A DNA stretch of 46,937 nt from Candidatus Zambryskiibacteriota bacterium (GTDB taxonomy: Bacteria > Patescibacteriota > Minisyncoccia > Phycocordibacterales > Zambryskibacteraceae). The stretch lies in the NCBI GenBank assembly GCA_009691335.1, contig SICR01000003.1, forward strand, positions 1 through 46,937, read 5' to 3'. Position 1 is the first letter of the stretch, and every line of letters begins with the position of its first letter. A model generated the notes under the pieces. It was not told the DNA's origin. It made no database searches and was given only the letters and a program-made list of their open reading frames with translations. Shown one piece after another: positions 36,620 to 44,925 of this stretch. Both the position numbers and the translations under genes were made by a program.

Positions 36620-37125
36620 TGGTTTCATTCTCTCTCTTCGTTCTTTCGGCTCTTGTTATCGTAACAATGCTCCTGGCCAAGAGAATGGAGGAGAGAGAAA
36701 AGACGCCCGCCTTTTTTCTTAAACTAATATCACACAGCGACGAAAGAGCTAGAGAGCTTCATATCCAGACTTTTCACCACTACTCCGTCGGCAAGGAGAA
36801 AATGTATTTCTGGATCAGAAATCAGCTACCCCTAAGAGCCAAAAATTGGCTGAATAAATCTATTTCCTACATTCAAGAAATACTAAATAAATATGCGGGT
36901 AATATTCGAAACTCTCACCTTCTCAAACGCTCTGATGGGATCAGTGAATTTTTCAAAAGTATTGCCGATATAGAAAAGGGTAACGGGAAGATAAACGAAA
37001 CCTATGAAGAAAGGCGAGCTTTAATAGTTTCAGAAATGATTGAGGAATCTAGCCCAGTCAGAACTCCGAAGAAAAAGACAGCAAATCCGCGTAAAAGAAA
37101 AATCACTGTAATCGAATCTGAATAG
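36619..37125 (+). CDS. Hypothetical protein with N-terminal TM
   Basis: 168 aa; overlaps the tsf stop codon; VSFSLFVLSALVIVTMLLA. Confidence 0.75.
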   Translation: MVSFSLFVLSALVIVTMLLAKRMEEREKTPAFFLKLISHSDERARELHIQTFHHYSVGKEKMYFWIRNQLPLRAKNWLNKSISYIQEILNKYAGNIRNSHLLKRSDGISEFFKSIADIEKGNGKINETYEERRALIVSEMIEESSPVRTPKKKTANPRKRKITVIESE

Positions 37126-37127
37126 GG

Positions 37128-37200
37128 AGCCGCCTGTCAGATTTGAACTGACGACATCCACTTTACAAAAGTGGCGCTCTACCAACTGAGCTAAGGCGGC
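37128..37200 (-). tRNA. tRNA-Thr (TGT), CCA not encoded
   Basis: Reverse complement GCCGCCTTAGCTCAGTTGGTAGAGC-GCCACT-TTTGTAA-AGTGG...GGTTCAAATCTGACAGGCGGC; anticodon TGT. Confidence 0.95.
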
Positions 37201-37238
37201 TGTGAATCTAATTTATCACATTTACTCTAATTATAGAA

Positions 37239-37274
37239 TACGTTAATATTGTCCTATAGGTAGTGATTGACGTG
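37239..37274. repeat. 36-nt imperfect palindrome, unit C (CTATAG centre, single, ends GTG)
   Basis: TACGTTAATATTGTC-CTATAG-GTAGTGATTGACGTG; closely matches B1. Confidence 0.8.
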
Positions 37275-37377
37275 ATTGATTATTTGTAAAAATAAAACAT
37301 CATAAGACTGTCTTTCTAGAATTCTAACTTTTAAAAAAATTTAAAAAAATCTTCTAGAATACTATCTTCTCGGAAGA

Positions 37378-38064
37378 CTACCTTTTCGGGATACTGGTTG
37401 CCGCCGGACTTGAAGCGGTCGTCTTTAAGAGCTTGAAGACTGGCACCTTTGCCTCCAATTCTTCTACCGTCTTGAAACCGTAATAAGGCTCACCATTAAT
37501 GATGAGAGCTGGCAGTTGTGGCTTTGCTTTATATATAGAAATCAGCGTTCCTATAGCACCGAGATCGTAGTAATAGTCGAATGAGTACACGCGCAGATCA
37601 GGATACTTATCGCGCAATGCCGTCAAGACATAGCCCATCTTCTCGCAGTCTTCGCATTTCTTATTTGTCGAGTAGAAGTAGAGAATAAACGTCGGCTTGA
37701 TATTGCACTTCTCGGTCAAACGCTTCATCAGAAGGTAGTCCTTAATTTCGAGAAGGAAATATGAGCGTTTCAAAGAATCAATATCCATGGCACTAAACCC
37801 AGTCTGATCTTCAGCATATGAGAGTTTCTCACCCAAAGGGCCGAGCTCCTTTGAGAGAAAACCCGGACCAATGTCCTTACAAGAAGTCTCAGCTAAGAGG
37901 GCAAATTGGGTCTCAGAAGAAAGGATGTCGGTAGCTACTCGGTTCTCTATGGCGCGGACATCCTCTATCTTTTTATCCGTAAGCTTGGAACTGGCATAAA
38001 TAGCCGTGCCGAATATAAGCGCAGTAATACCGAAAGCCACCAAATACTTTCTTGAATCAATCAT
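37378..38064 (-). CDS. Membrane-anchored thioredoxin-fold protein
   Basis: N-terminal TM; STNKKCEDCEKMGYVLTALRDKYPDLRVYSFDY; PALIINGEPYYGFKTVEELE. Confidence 0.7.
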   Translation of the reverse strand: MIDSRKYLVAFGITALIFGTAIYASSKLTDKKIEDVRAIENRVATDILSSETQFALLAETSCKDIGPGFLSKELGPLGEKLSYAEDQTGFSAMDIDSLKRSYFLLEIKDYLLMKRLTEKCNIKPTFILYFYSTNKKCEDCEKMGYVLTALRDKYPDLRVYSFDYYYDLGAIGTLISIYKAKPQLPALIINGEPYYGFKTVEELEAKVPVFKLLKTTASSPAATSIPKR

Positions 38065-38068
38065 CAGA

Positions 38069-39322
38069 TTATCTCCAACTTACCTTTCTTTTGAATACTG
38101 TGTCAAATAGAGCTTTCAATAGCCAGAGCGGCACCATAAATGTATAGAGAAAGAGATAGTAGAGAATACCTCGATGGAACTTGAATTTACCATCGGCAAG
38201 TTTCAAAGAAAGATAGAGGATGAAGAGAGTCAGACCTACGGCAGTCACCACTATAAAGGGTAAGACACCAGTGTTGATAAAGTACCAATCAAACGATGGG
38301 GTAGAGAACTTCCAAGTGAACCCAATCGCCTGGAATCTATTGACCATTTGAATAGCGCGATCGACGAAGCCCCACAGCACATGACCAACCATAAAGAGAG
38401 AGGAGAATATTGAAACCGTGGCTATAGGTAAAATGAACATACCGATGTGCCCGTAATTTTTATTGAAGAAAAGCTCTTTATAATCAAGACCATTATTAAG
38501 GAAACCGTATGTCCAGCGTGCCCTTTGTTTGACGAGACCCCTCAAGGTTTTCGGAGTGATTGTATAGACATGCGCACCGTGAGAATTGACGATTTTGTAA
38601 TTGTTCTTTTGCATGCGCATGGCCATCTCCATATCTTCGGTCATATGAGCATGGCGATAATCACCTAATTCGTGGAAGACCTTAGTACGAAATATTGAGA
38701 ACGGCCCCGGAGTGACATAAAGCGCCCCCATACTCGAGAGCATGCGCCGCAAAAATATGGACCAACTGTATTCTATCTTCTGGATATATTGGAGAATGTT
38801 ATTGGGCTCATGGACTTTGATAGAAGGGGTGACGGCCATAATAACCGTATCTTCGAAAAAGGGGACAATCTTTTTAAGTGCTTCAGGCATGACAAATGAG
38901 TCCGCATCAAGACAGCCCACTAAGTCACTGGTGACACTTTTGAGAGCGAGATTTACTGCAGTATGCTTACCGCCATTTTCTTTGTCTAAAATCTGTATTC
39001 TAGAATTATTATCAAATTTGTGAAGAGCCTCTAAGGTCCCATCGGTCGAACCATCATTGACCAATATCAAAGAAAGCTTCTCCTCTGGATAATCAAGGGC
39101 AAGAAGCGAGGCAACTGTAGCTATGACAGTCTTCTCTTCGTTGAAACAGGGCACAACTATAGTGACAGTGGGAAAGTAATTTGAACCTCGCGCCAAGCGC
39201 TCATCCTCAGCCTTGATTTCTCCGCGCACCTCAATGTAAGTAATAAGTAAAAAGATCTCGAAAAATAGTGAGATAAAGAGCGAGCAATATAAGATTAGGG
39301 CGTGGAAGTCAGGCATAGCCAA
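38069..39322 (-). CDS. Family 2 glycosyltransferase (PgaC/NodC/chitin-synthase-like)
   Basis: PTVTIVVPCFNEEKTVIATVASLLALDYPEEKLSLILVNDGSTDGT, VGCLDADSFV, TEDMEMAMRMQ, KQRARWTYG. Confidence 0.93.
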   Translation of the reverse strand: MAMPDFHALILYCSLFISLFFEIFLLITYIEVRGEIKAEDERLARGSNYFPTVTIVVPCFNEEKTVIATVASLLALDYPEEKLSLILVNDGSTDGTLEALHKFDNNSRIQILDKENGGKHTAVNLALKSVTSDLVGCLDADSFVMPEALKKIVPFFEDTVIMAVTPSIKVHEPNNILQYIQKIEYSWSIFLRRMLSSMGALYVTPGPFSIFRTKVFHELGDYRHAHMTEDMEMAMRMQKNNYKIVNSHGAHVYTITPKTLRGLVKQRARWTYGFLNNGLDYKELFFNKNYGHIGMFILPIATVSIFSSLFMVGHVLWGFVDRAIQMVNRFQAIGFTWKFSTPSFDWYFINTGVLPFIVVTAVGLTLFILYLSLKLADGKFKFHRGILYYLFLYTFMVPLWLLKALFDTVFKRKVSWR

Positions 39323-39421
39323 GGTCCAAAAATCTTCATCATTATAGATGGAAATCTACCTTATTTCAATACCGAGTATACCACGTAGGCAACCCGTTGC
39401 CCTTCGGGGTATAATTCTCCA

Positions 39422-40558
39422 ATGCTTATAAAGATAGATTCAGATGAAGAGAATGCCCTTAAGGCAACCCTTGAGGTTCGTAAGGACAAAGAAGCTGTAC
39501 GCCTCAAGCGCTTCTTGAACCTTCCTGACCTATCCAGGACTCCAAGTAACCCACTCAAAGAGATAGTGGACAGAACACTGAAGGTCAAGGGTCTAAACGG
39601 TTTCGATATCATCGAAGTGCCAGAAATTATCCCCGTACCTATCCTCTTCGACTTATTCAATATGCCGGAAGGACACCCTGCGCGTTCCAAGTCGGATACT
39701 TATTATGCTGATGACAACAATGTTTTGCGTACCCATGACACCGTCTTCTGGTACTACTATTTGAATCACCCGATTATTAAAGAAAGGATTGCTAAGGGCA
39801 AAGCCTTCGGCGCTATTTGCTACGGCAAAGTTTATCGCAAAGACGAGATAGATAATCGCCACATGAATGTCTTCCACCAGATGGGCGGATTATACCTCGC
39901 ACCAGACAACAAACAGACTGTTACGCCAGAAGATTTGAAAAATGTGTTATCAGAAATCGCCAAAAGTATTTTCGGCAATGATGTAGAGTTTAGATTCTAT
40001 GACCATCAGTTCCCATACACTGACCCAAGCTTTGAAATGGAAGCCTTCATCAACAATGTCTGGATTGAGATGCTTGGCTCCGGTTTGCCTCGCAAAAGCG
40101 TTCTGAAAAACTTCGGTCTTGAGGGTTACAATGGTTGGGCCTTCGGCTTCGGCTTGGAGAGGTTAGCAATTGCCTCTATGGACTTACCCGATATACGCCT
40201 CCTTTGGTCTAACGACGAGAGAGTAAAGAAGCAACTTGTTTTAGGAAACAAATATCAAGAAGTTTCAAAATTCCCGCCAATCATACGCGATATTTCTTTC
40301 GTGGTAGACAAAGATTTTGTACCCAATGATTATTTCGACCTTATTCGCGAAGTGGGAGAAGAGATGGTTGAGAACGTCGGACTTATTGATAAATACGAAA
40401 ACACGGAGAAATTCGGCGCGAACAAACTCTCTTACACCTTCCGTATCACTTACCGACATTTAGGCAGGACTCTGACCAACGAAGAGGTAAATAAAATCCA
40501 TACCGAACTTGAGGGAAGAACTGAATCTGAATTTAAAGCCTCAATTCGTGGAGTCTAA
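39422..40558 (+). CDS. Phenylalanyl-tRNA synthetase, single-chain type: PheS-like catalytic core plus C-terminal FDX-ACB domain
   Basis: GHPARSKSDTYYADDNNVLRTHDT, GKVYRKDEIDNRHMNVFHQMGGL, FPYTDPSFEMEAF, WAFGFGLERLAIASMDLPDIRLLWSNDER; then SKFPPIIRDISFVVDKDF...FRITYRHLGRTLTNEEVNKIH. Confidence 0.9.
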   Translation: MLIKIDSDEENALKATLEVRKDKEAVRLKRFLNLPDLSRTPSNPLKEIVDRTLKVKGLNGFDIIEVPEIIPVPILFDLFNMPEGHPARSKSDTYYADDNNVLRTHDTVFWYYYLNHPIIKERIAKGKAFGAICYGKVYRKDEIDNRHMNVFHQMGGLYLAPDNKQTVTPEDLKNVLSEIAKSIFGNDVEFRFYDHQFPYTDPSFEMEAFINNVWIEMLGSGLPRKSVLKNFGLEGYNGWAFGFGLERLAIASMDLPDIRLLWSNDERVKKQLVLGNKYQEVSKFPPIIRDISFVVDKDFVPNDYFDLIREVGEEMVENVGLIDKYENTEKFGANKLSYTFRITYRHLGRTLTNEEVNKIHTELEGRTESEFKASIRGV

Positions 40559-40563
40559 GCATA

Positions 40564-40591
40564 TTGATTATTTCTATATTGATAGTATAGT
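40564..40591 (+). promoter_or_regulatory. Possible promoter TTGATT-N16-TATAGT
   Basis: Upstream of a strong SD (GGAGG) and ATG 40640. Confidence 0.45.
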
Positions 40592-40639
40592 TGCTACCGG
40601 AAGTAACACAGGGTCAACCTTTCTTGGAGGTCTTTCTGT

Positions 40640-41032
40640 ATGGAAAACATTATGTGGTACCCACATAGACGAGCACGAAGAACATCATTGAGAGAGATTG
40701 CAGCTCGGATTCAAGCCCAGTCTCAGACCCCAACACTATATGAGTCAGACCTCGACACACCGACAGAAAGGTCGTGTCCGACAGAAAGGTCGTGTCCGAT
40801 AGAAAGGCTTACAACCAAGAATGTTCCACAAGGTATTGTGGACCTGGCTGGGAAAGTGGTTGGGAAACTCACAGTCATCGGTTTCCATCTACAAAGGCAC
40901 CCTGCGCGAAAGAACATCTGGCTCGTCCGATGTGAATGTGGAAATTACGAAGTCCGCCACCAACATTGGGTCAAGAACCCACCCAGCAGCCACGAAGCCT
41001 GTTGTCGTGGTTGTAGAAAGAATGTTCTATAG
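40640..41032 (+). CDS. Small zinc-ribbon protein related to the Cys-rich module of phage AP2/HNH-type proteins
   Basis: VDLAGKVVGKLTVIGFHLQRHPARKNIWLVRCECGNYEVRHQHWVKNPPSSHEACCRGC; SD GGAGG upstream. Confidence 0.7.
   Translation: MENIMWYPHRRARRTSLREIAARIQAQSQTPTLYESDLDTPTERSCPTERSCPIERLTTKNVPQGIVDLAGKVVGKLTVIGFHLQRHPARKNIWLVRCECGNYEVRHQHWVKNPPSSHEACCRGCRKNVL
40760..40809 (+). repeat. 18-bp tandem repeat (2 full copies plus 1 partial) inside the CDS
   Basis: CCGACAGAAAGGTCGTGT x2 then CCGATAGAAAGGCT; encodes PTERSC-PTERSC-PIERL. Confidence 0.9.
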
Positions 41033-41046
41033 TAGAAAACACGATA

Positions 41047-41106
41047 CCTCGCACCACGCAGAGCCAAACGCTCACAGTCGTGGGTGCGAGGCTTTGTTTT
41101 TTATAC
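41047..41106 (+). terminator. Rho-independent terminator
   Basis: CCTCGCACCACG...CGTGGGTGCGAGG followed by CTTTGTTTTTTA. Confidence 0.85.
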
Positions 41107-41158
41107 TTAAAATCTCTTTCTTTCTAGGGCTATTTATGCTAAAATAAGAGGTACAAAT

Positions 41159-43126
41159 ATGCTTGGAAAACCAGCAAAGAAAGGATCATACAGTGCGGAA
41201 TCCATTACCGTCCTAGAGGGACTAGACCCAGTAAGAAAGCGCCCCGGGATGTACATCGGCACTACCGGACCAGACGGTCTCCACCACTTGGTGACCGAGA
41301 TTTTTGATAACTCTCGTGACGAGGCCATGGGTGAATTCGCCAACGATATCGAGATTGCACTTCTACCAAGTAATCGCGTACGAGTAGTGGACAACGGTAG
41401 AGGTATTCCGGTAGATATTCATAAACAGACGAAGGTTTCGGCACTGGAAACCATCATGACCACACTCCATGCCGGAGGCAAGTTTGGCGGGGAAGGATAC
41501 AAAGTTTCCGGTGGTCTTCATGGTGTCGGCGCATCTGTCGTCAATGCACTCTCAATTTTTTGTCGTGCGGAAGTACATCGCGATGGTGCTGTCCATGCAC
41601 AGGAGTACAGCCAAGGCAAGTCTAAAGCCAAGGTCAAGAAAATCGGCAGTTCCAAAAAGCACGGTACCATCATCACCTTCCAGCCAGACCAGAGTATTTT
41701 CCCGGACACCAACTTCAACTTCGACCGCATCGTCACCCACATGCGTCAGCAAGCTTACCTAGTCAAGGGTCTCCGTATTAGCATCTTGGACCTACGCGAG
41801 ATTGAGAAAGTAGATGACATGAAAGTTTTCTATCTCAGAGAACTCGGACTTGATGCACCTTCCATGTCTTTCTACTTCGAGGGAGGGCTGATCTCGCTTG
41901 TAAGATTCGAGAATGAACATAGCAAACCAATTCACAAAAATATTTTCTATGTTGAGAAGGCGGCCAATGGCAAGGAATACGAAACAGTAGAAATAGCTCT
42001 CCAATATGTTGACGACATTTCTTCCCGTATTCTTCCATTCGCCAATAACATCTACACCGCCGAAGGTGGTACGCACCTCACTGGATTTAAAGCCGCCCTA
42101 ACCAGAACTCTCAACAATTACGCCAGGAAGAATAACCTAATAAGTGAGAAGGAAGACAACTTCACCGGTGATGATGTCTTGGAAGGATTAACCGCTATTA
42201 TCTCCATCAAGCTCAGCGAAATCCAGTTTGAAGGCCAGACCAAGGCCAAGCTCGGCTCTGTCGAGGCTCAAGGTATGGTCACTACGGTCTTCGGTGATGC
42301 TTTCGCTACATTCCTTGAGGAGAAACCGGACGATGCTAAGTCCATGATTCAGAAGGTGGTCTTGGCGCTGAAGGCCAGGAAGGCTGCCAAAGCCGCCAAG
42401 GACTCCGTACTTCGCAAGGGCGCATTGGAGGGTATGACATTGCCTGGCAAACTGGCAGACTGCCAGAGCCGTTCAGCTGAGGAGTCAGAGCTCTTTATTG
42501 TCGAGGGAGACTCCGCCGGCGGTACCGCCAAGATGGGTAGGGACAGACGCATCCAAGCCATTCTTCCCCTGCGTGGCAAAATTTTAAATATCGAGCGCGC
42601 CCGCCTGGACCGCATGCTGGCATCCGAACAGATTAAGAACTTGGTTGTTGCTCTCGGCACCGCCATCGGTGACACATTTGATATCACAAAACTTCGCTAT
42701 CATAAAATTATCATCGCTACTGATGCCGATGTTGACGGCGCGCACATCCGCACCCTGCTTCTTACATTGCTCTACAGATTTTTCCGTCCTCTTATCGATG
42801 CCGGCCATGTCTATATCGCTCAACCTCCACTTTATAAAATAAAAATCGGCAAGCAATCCTTCTACGCATATTCAGATGATGAAAAAGACAAGGTTATAGG
42901 CAAGGAAACCAACAAAGATATCCAGCGCTACAAAGGTTTGGGAGAGATGAACTCTGACGAGTTATGGGAAACCACCATGGACCCGACCAAGAGAATTTTA
43001 AAACAAGTGAACGTAAATGATGCTAGGGAAGCGGACCACATCTTCGACGTCCTTATGGGTACCGATGTCCCGTCCCGCAAAGCCTTCATTCAAAGTAACG
43101 CAAAGAAAGCAATATTGGACGTATAA
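41159..43126 (+). CDS. gyrB: DNA gyrase subunit B
   Basis: LEGLDPVRKRPGMYIGTTGPDGLHHLVTEIFDNSRDEA, VDNGRGIPVDIH, KVSGGLHGVGASVVNAL, EGDSAGGTAKMGRDRRIQAILPLRGKILN, DADVDGAHIRTLLLT. Confidence 0.97.
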   Translation: MLGKPAKKGSYSAESITVLEGLDPVRKRPGMYIGTTGPDGLHHLVTEIFDNSRDEAMGEFANDIEIALLPSNRVRVVDNGRGIPVDIHKQTKVSALETIMTTLHAGGKFGGEGYKVSGGLHGVGASVVNALSIFCRAEVHRDGAVHAQEYSQGKSKAKVKKIGSSKKHGTIITFQPDQSIFPDTNFNFDRIVTHMRQQAYLVKGLRISILDLREIEKVDDMKVFYLRELGLDAPSMSFYFEGGLISLVRFENEHSKPIHKNIFYVEKAANGKEYETVEIALQYVDDISSRILPFANNIYTAEGGTHLTGFKAALTRTLNNYARKNNLISEKEDNFTGDDVLEGLTAIISIKLSEIQFEGQTKAKLGSVEAQGMVTTVFGDAFATFLEEKPDDAKSMIQKVVLALKARKAAKAAKDSVLRKGALEGMTLPGKLADCQSRSAEESELFIVEGDSAGGTAKMGRDRRIQAILPLRGKILNIERARLDRMLASEQIKNLVVALGTAIGDTFDITKLRYHKIIIATDADVDGAHIRTLLLTLLYRFFRPLIDAGHVYIAQPPLYKIKIGKQSFYAYSDDEKDKVIGKETNKDIQRYKGLGEMNSDELWETTMDPTKRILKQVNVNDAREADHIFDVLMGTDVPSRKAFIQSNAKKAILDV

Positions 43127-43196
43127 TTTTAAACCTTGGATTTAGGACAAGAAAAATATACAACAACACCATACTATATAATCATACAATATTAAG

Positions 43197-43205
43197 TTAT
43201 CCACA
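43197..43205 (+). promoter_or_regulatory. Single perfect DnaA-box match TTATCCACA
   Basis: Exact 9-mer in the AT-rich gyrB-mraZ spacer. Confidence 0.45.
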
Positions 43206-43220
43206 GTTTGAAGGGAATCA

Positions 43221-43285
43221 GTGGGTTTCCCGTCTAGTATTGTGTGGAGTAGTGGTATAAAATGTGCTTAAGTGGGAAATAGTGG
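43221..43285 (+). promoter_or_regulatory. Candidate MraZ-binding repeat cluster upstream of mraZ
   Basis: GTGGG (43221), GTGGAGTAGTGG (43244-43255), GTGGGAAATAGTGG (43272-43285); the last pair has 10-nt periodicity. Confidence 0.65.
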
Positions 43286-43300
43286 TAATATGAAAAAACA

Positions 43301-43696
43301 ATGTTTATCGGTGAATACACGCATACAGTTGATGAGAAGAATCGCTTCTCATTGCCATCCAAGTTCCGCAAAGAGCTTGGACGTAAAGTAGTCGTTACTC
43401 GCGGTAAGGACCATTGTCTCGTACTCTATCCCCACAAGACCTGGGTCGACATCTCCAAAGAGGTGAAGGAACTCGGGCATGTAGGAAGTGACCAGCGTTA
43501 CGCGCGATTCACTTTCTCCGGTGCATCTGAAATCGAGATTGATTCTATCGGCCGCATCCTCATCCCAGAATTCTTGCGGGAATTCGCGGAATTGAAAAAC
43601 CCAATTGTCCTGACCGGAGTCCACGACAGAGTGGAAATCTGGAACCAGAGTCGATGGACAGCCTATAGAAAGAAGCTCGAATCAGAATATGCATAA
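43301..43696 (+). CDS. mraZ: Transcriptional regulator MraZ
   Basis: MFIGEYTHTVDEKNRFSLPSKFRKELG; RILIPEFLREFAEL; precedes rsmH. Confidence 0.96.
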   Translation: MFIGEYTHTVDEKNRFSLPSKFRKELGRKVVVTRGKDHCLVLYPHKTWVDISKEVKELGHVGSDQRYARFTFSGASEIEIDSIGRILIPEFLREFAELKNPIVLTGVHDRVEIWNQSRWTAYRKKLESEYA

Positions 43697-44555
43697 ACCT
43701 GTTCTTTTAAAAGAAAGTGTTGATGCCTTAGACTTGTCAGACGACAAGATACTCATCGACGGTACATTCGGTGCTGGAGGACATAGCAAAGAAGTAAGGA
43801 AAAGATTTGGCGATAAGGTAGCTATATACGGACTTGACCGGGATCCAATTGTTGCTGAAACTAATCAAGATTTCACTGTCAAAACTCTGAATTTTGCCGA
43901 CATTGACAAACTTCACGTCCGACCTGACGCCATACTTCTAGACCTCGGCATCTCAAGCGACCAACTCGAAACTTCCGGTAGAGGATTTACTTTTCAGAAA
44001 GATGAACCACTTGATATGCGCATGTCTGGAGTACTCAATCAACCGTCTTCTGCCCAAACAATTACTGCAGCCGACATTCTAAACTCCTGGGACGAGCAAG
44101 CCATTGAGCTCATCCTGCGTGGCTTCGGTGAAGAGAAGTATTCATACAGAATTGCCAAAGAGATCGTCAGAACTAGAGACTTGCGACCGTTTAAAACTAC
44201 TTTCGACCTTGTGCAAACTATCGAGAGCGTCGTACCCAAGAACTTCAAGAAATTCCGCATCAATCCAGCCACTAGAACATTCCAAGCTCTACGCATTGCG
44301 GTAAACGAAGAGCTTACAGCACTCGAGAACGGGTTAGAGAAAAGCTTTCAGATATTGAAACCAGAAGGGAGATTAGCAGTCATAACATTCCACAGTCTTG
44401 AAGACAGAATGGTCAAGAATTTCTTCAGAGAGAAAGCTAAGGCGGGGAAGGCTGAACTTATAAACAAGAAACCAATCACCCCTAGAGAAGAGGAGACCCA
44501 ATCTAACCCACGTTCCAGAAGCGCCAAGCTGAGAATTATTAAGAAATTATTATGA
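43689..44555 (+). CDS. rsmH: 16S rRNA (cytosine1402-N4)-methyltransferase RsmH
   Basis: MHKPVLLKESVDAL, DGTFGAGGHSKEV, DLGISSDQLETSGRGFTFQKDEPLDMRM, RTFQALRIAVNEEL, VITFHSLEDRMVKNFF. Confidence 0.97.
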   Translation: MHKPVLLKESVDALDLSDDKILIDGTFGAGGHSKEVRKRFGDKVAIYGLDRDPIVAETNQDFTVKTLNFADIDKLHVRPDAILLDLGISSDQLETSGRGFTFQKDEPLDMRMSGVLNQPSSAQTITAADILNSWDEQAIELILRGFGEEKYSYRIAKEIVRTRDLRPFKTTFDLVQTIESVVPKNFKKFRINPATRTFQALRIAVNEELTALENGLEKSFQILKPEGRLAVITFHSLEDRMVKNFFREKAKAGKAELINKKPITPREEETQSNPRSRSAKLRIIKKLL

Positions 44556-44920
44556 GTAAAATAAAGTTTAACTACAACCAACTCGAACTGCCTTTCGGCG
44601 AAAGGAGGAGTAAGGCTATCTCTATCGATGACCGCCAGCGTATGTTTTGGTTTCTGACCACGACTTCTCTTCTTTCTCTCATAGTCTATATCTACGCCAT
44701 CAATGCTACCGCACACCATATTGCCGTACGCGAAAACTTGGAGAAAAAGGTGGTAGAAATGGCAGACAATCTTGGCACACTCTCATTTGACTACATCGAG
44801 CTCGCCAATGCCGTGACGATAGAGACTGCTCACGAATACGGCTTTAAGGAGGTCAAGCAACCATTGTATGTCACAAGGGGCGCCGGAGACTCTCTTACTT
44901 TAAATACAGTTAAGCGATAG
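44552..44920 (+). CDS. FtsL-like bitopic division protein (position-based)
   Basis: 122 aa, single TM, then short coiled region; lies between rsmH and ftsI. Confidence 0.6.
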   Translation: MSKIKFNYNQLELPFGERRSKAISIDDRQRMFWFLTTTSLLSLIVYIYAINATAHHIAVRENLEKKVVEMADNLGTLSFDYIELANAVTIETAHEYGFKEVKQPLYVTRGAGDSLTLNTVKR

Positions 44921-44925
44921 AATAA

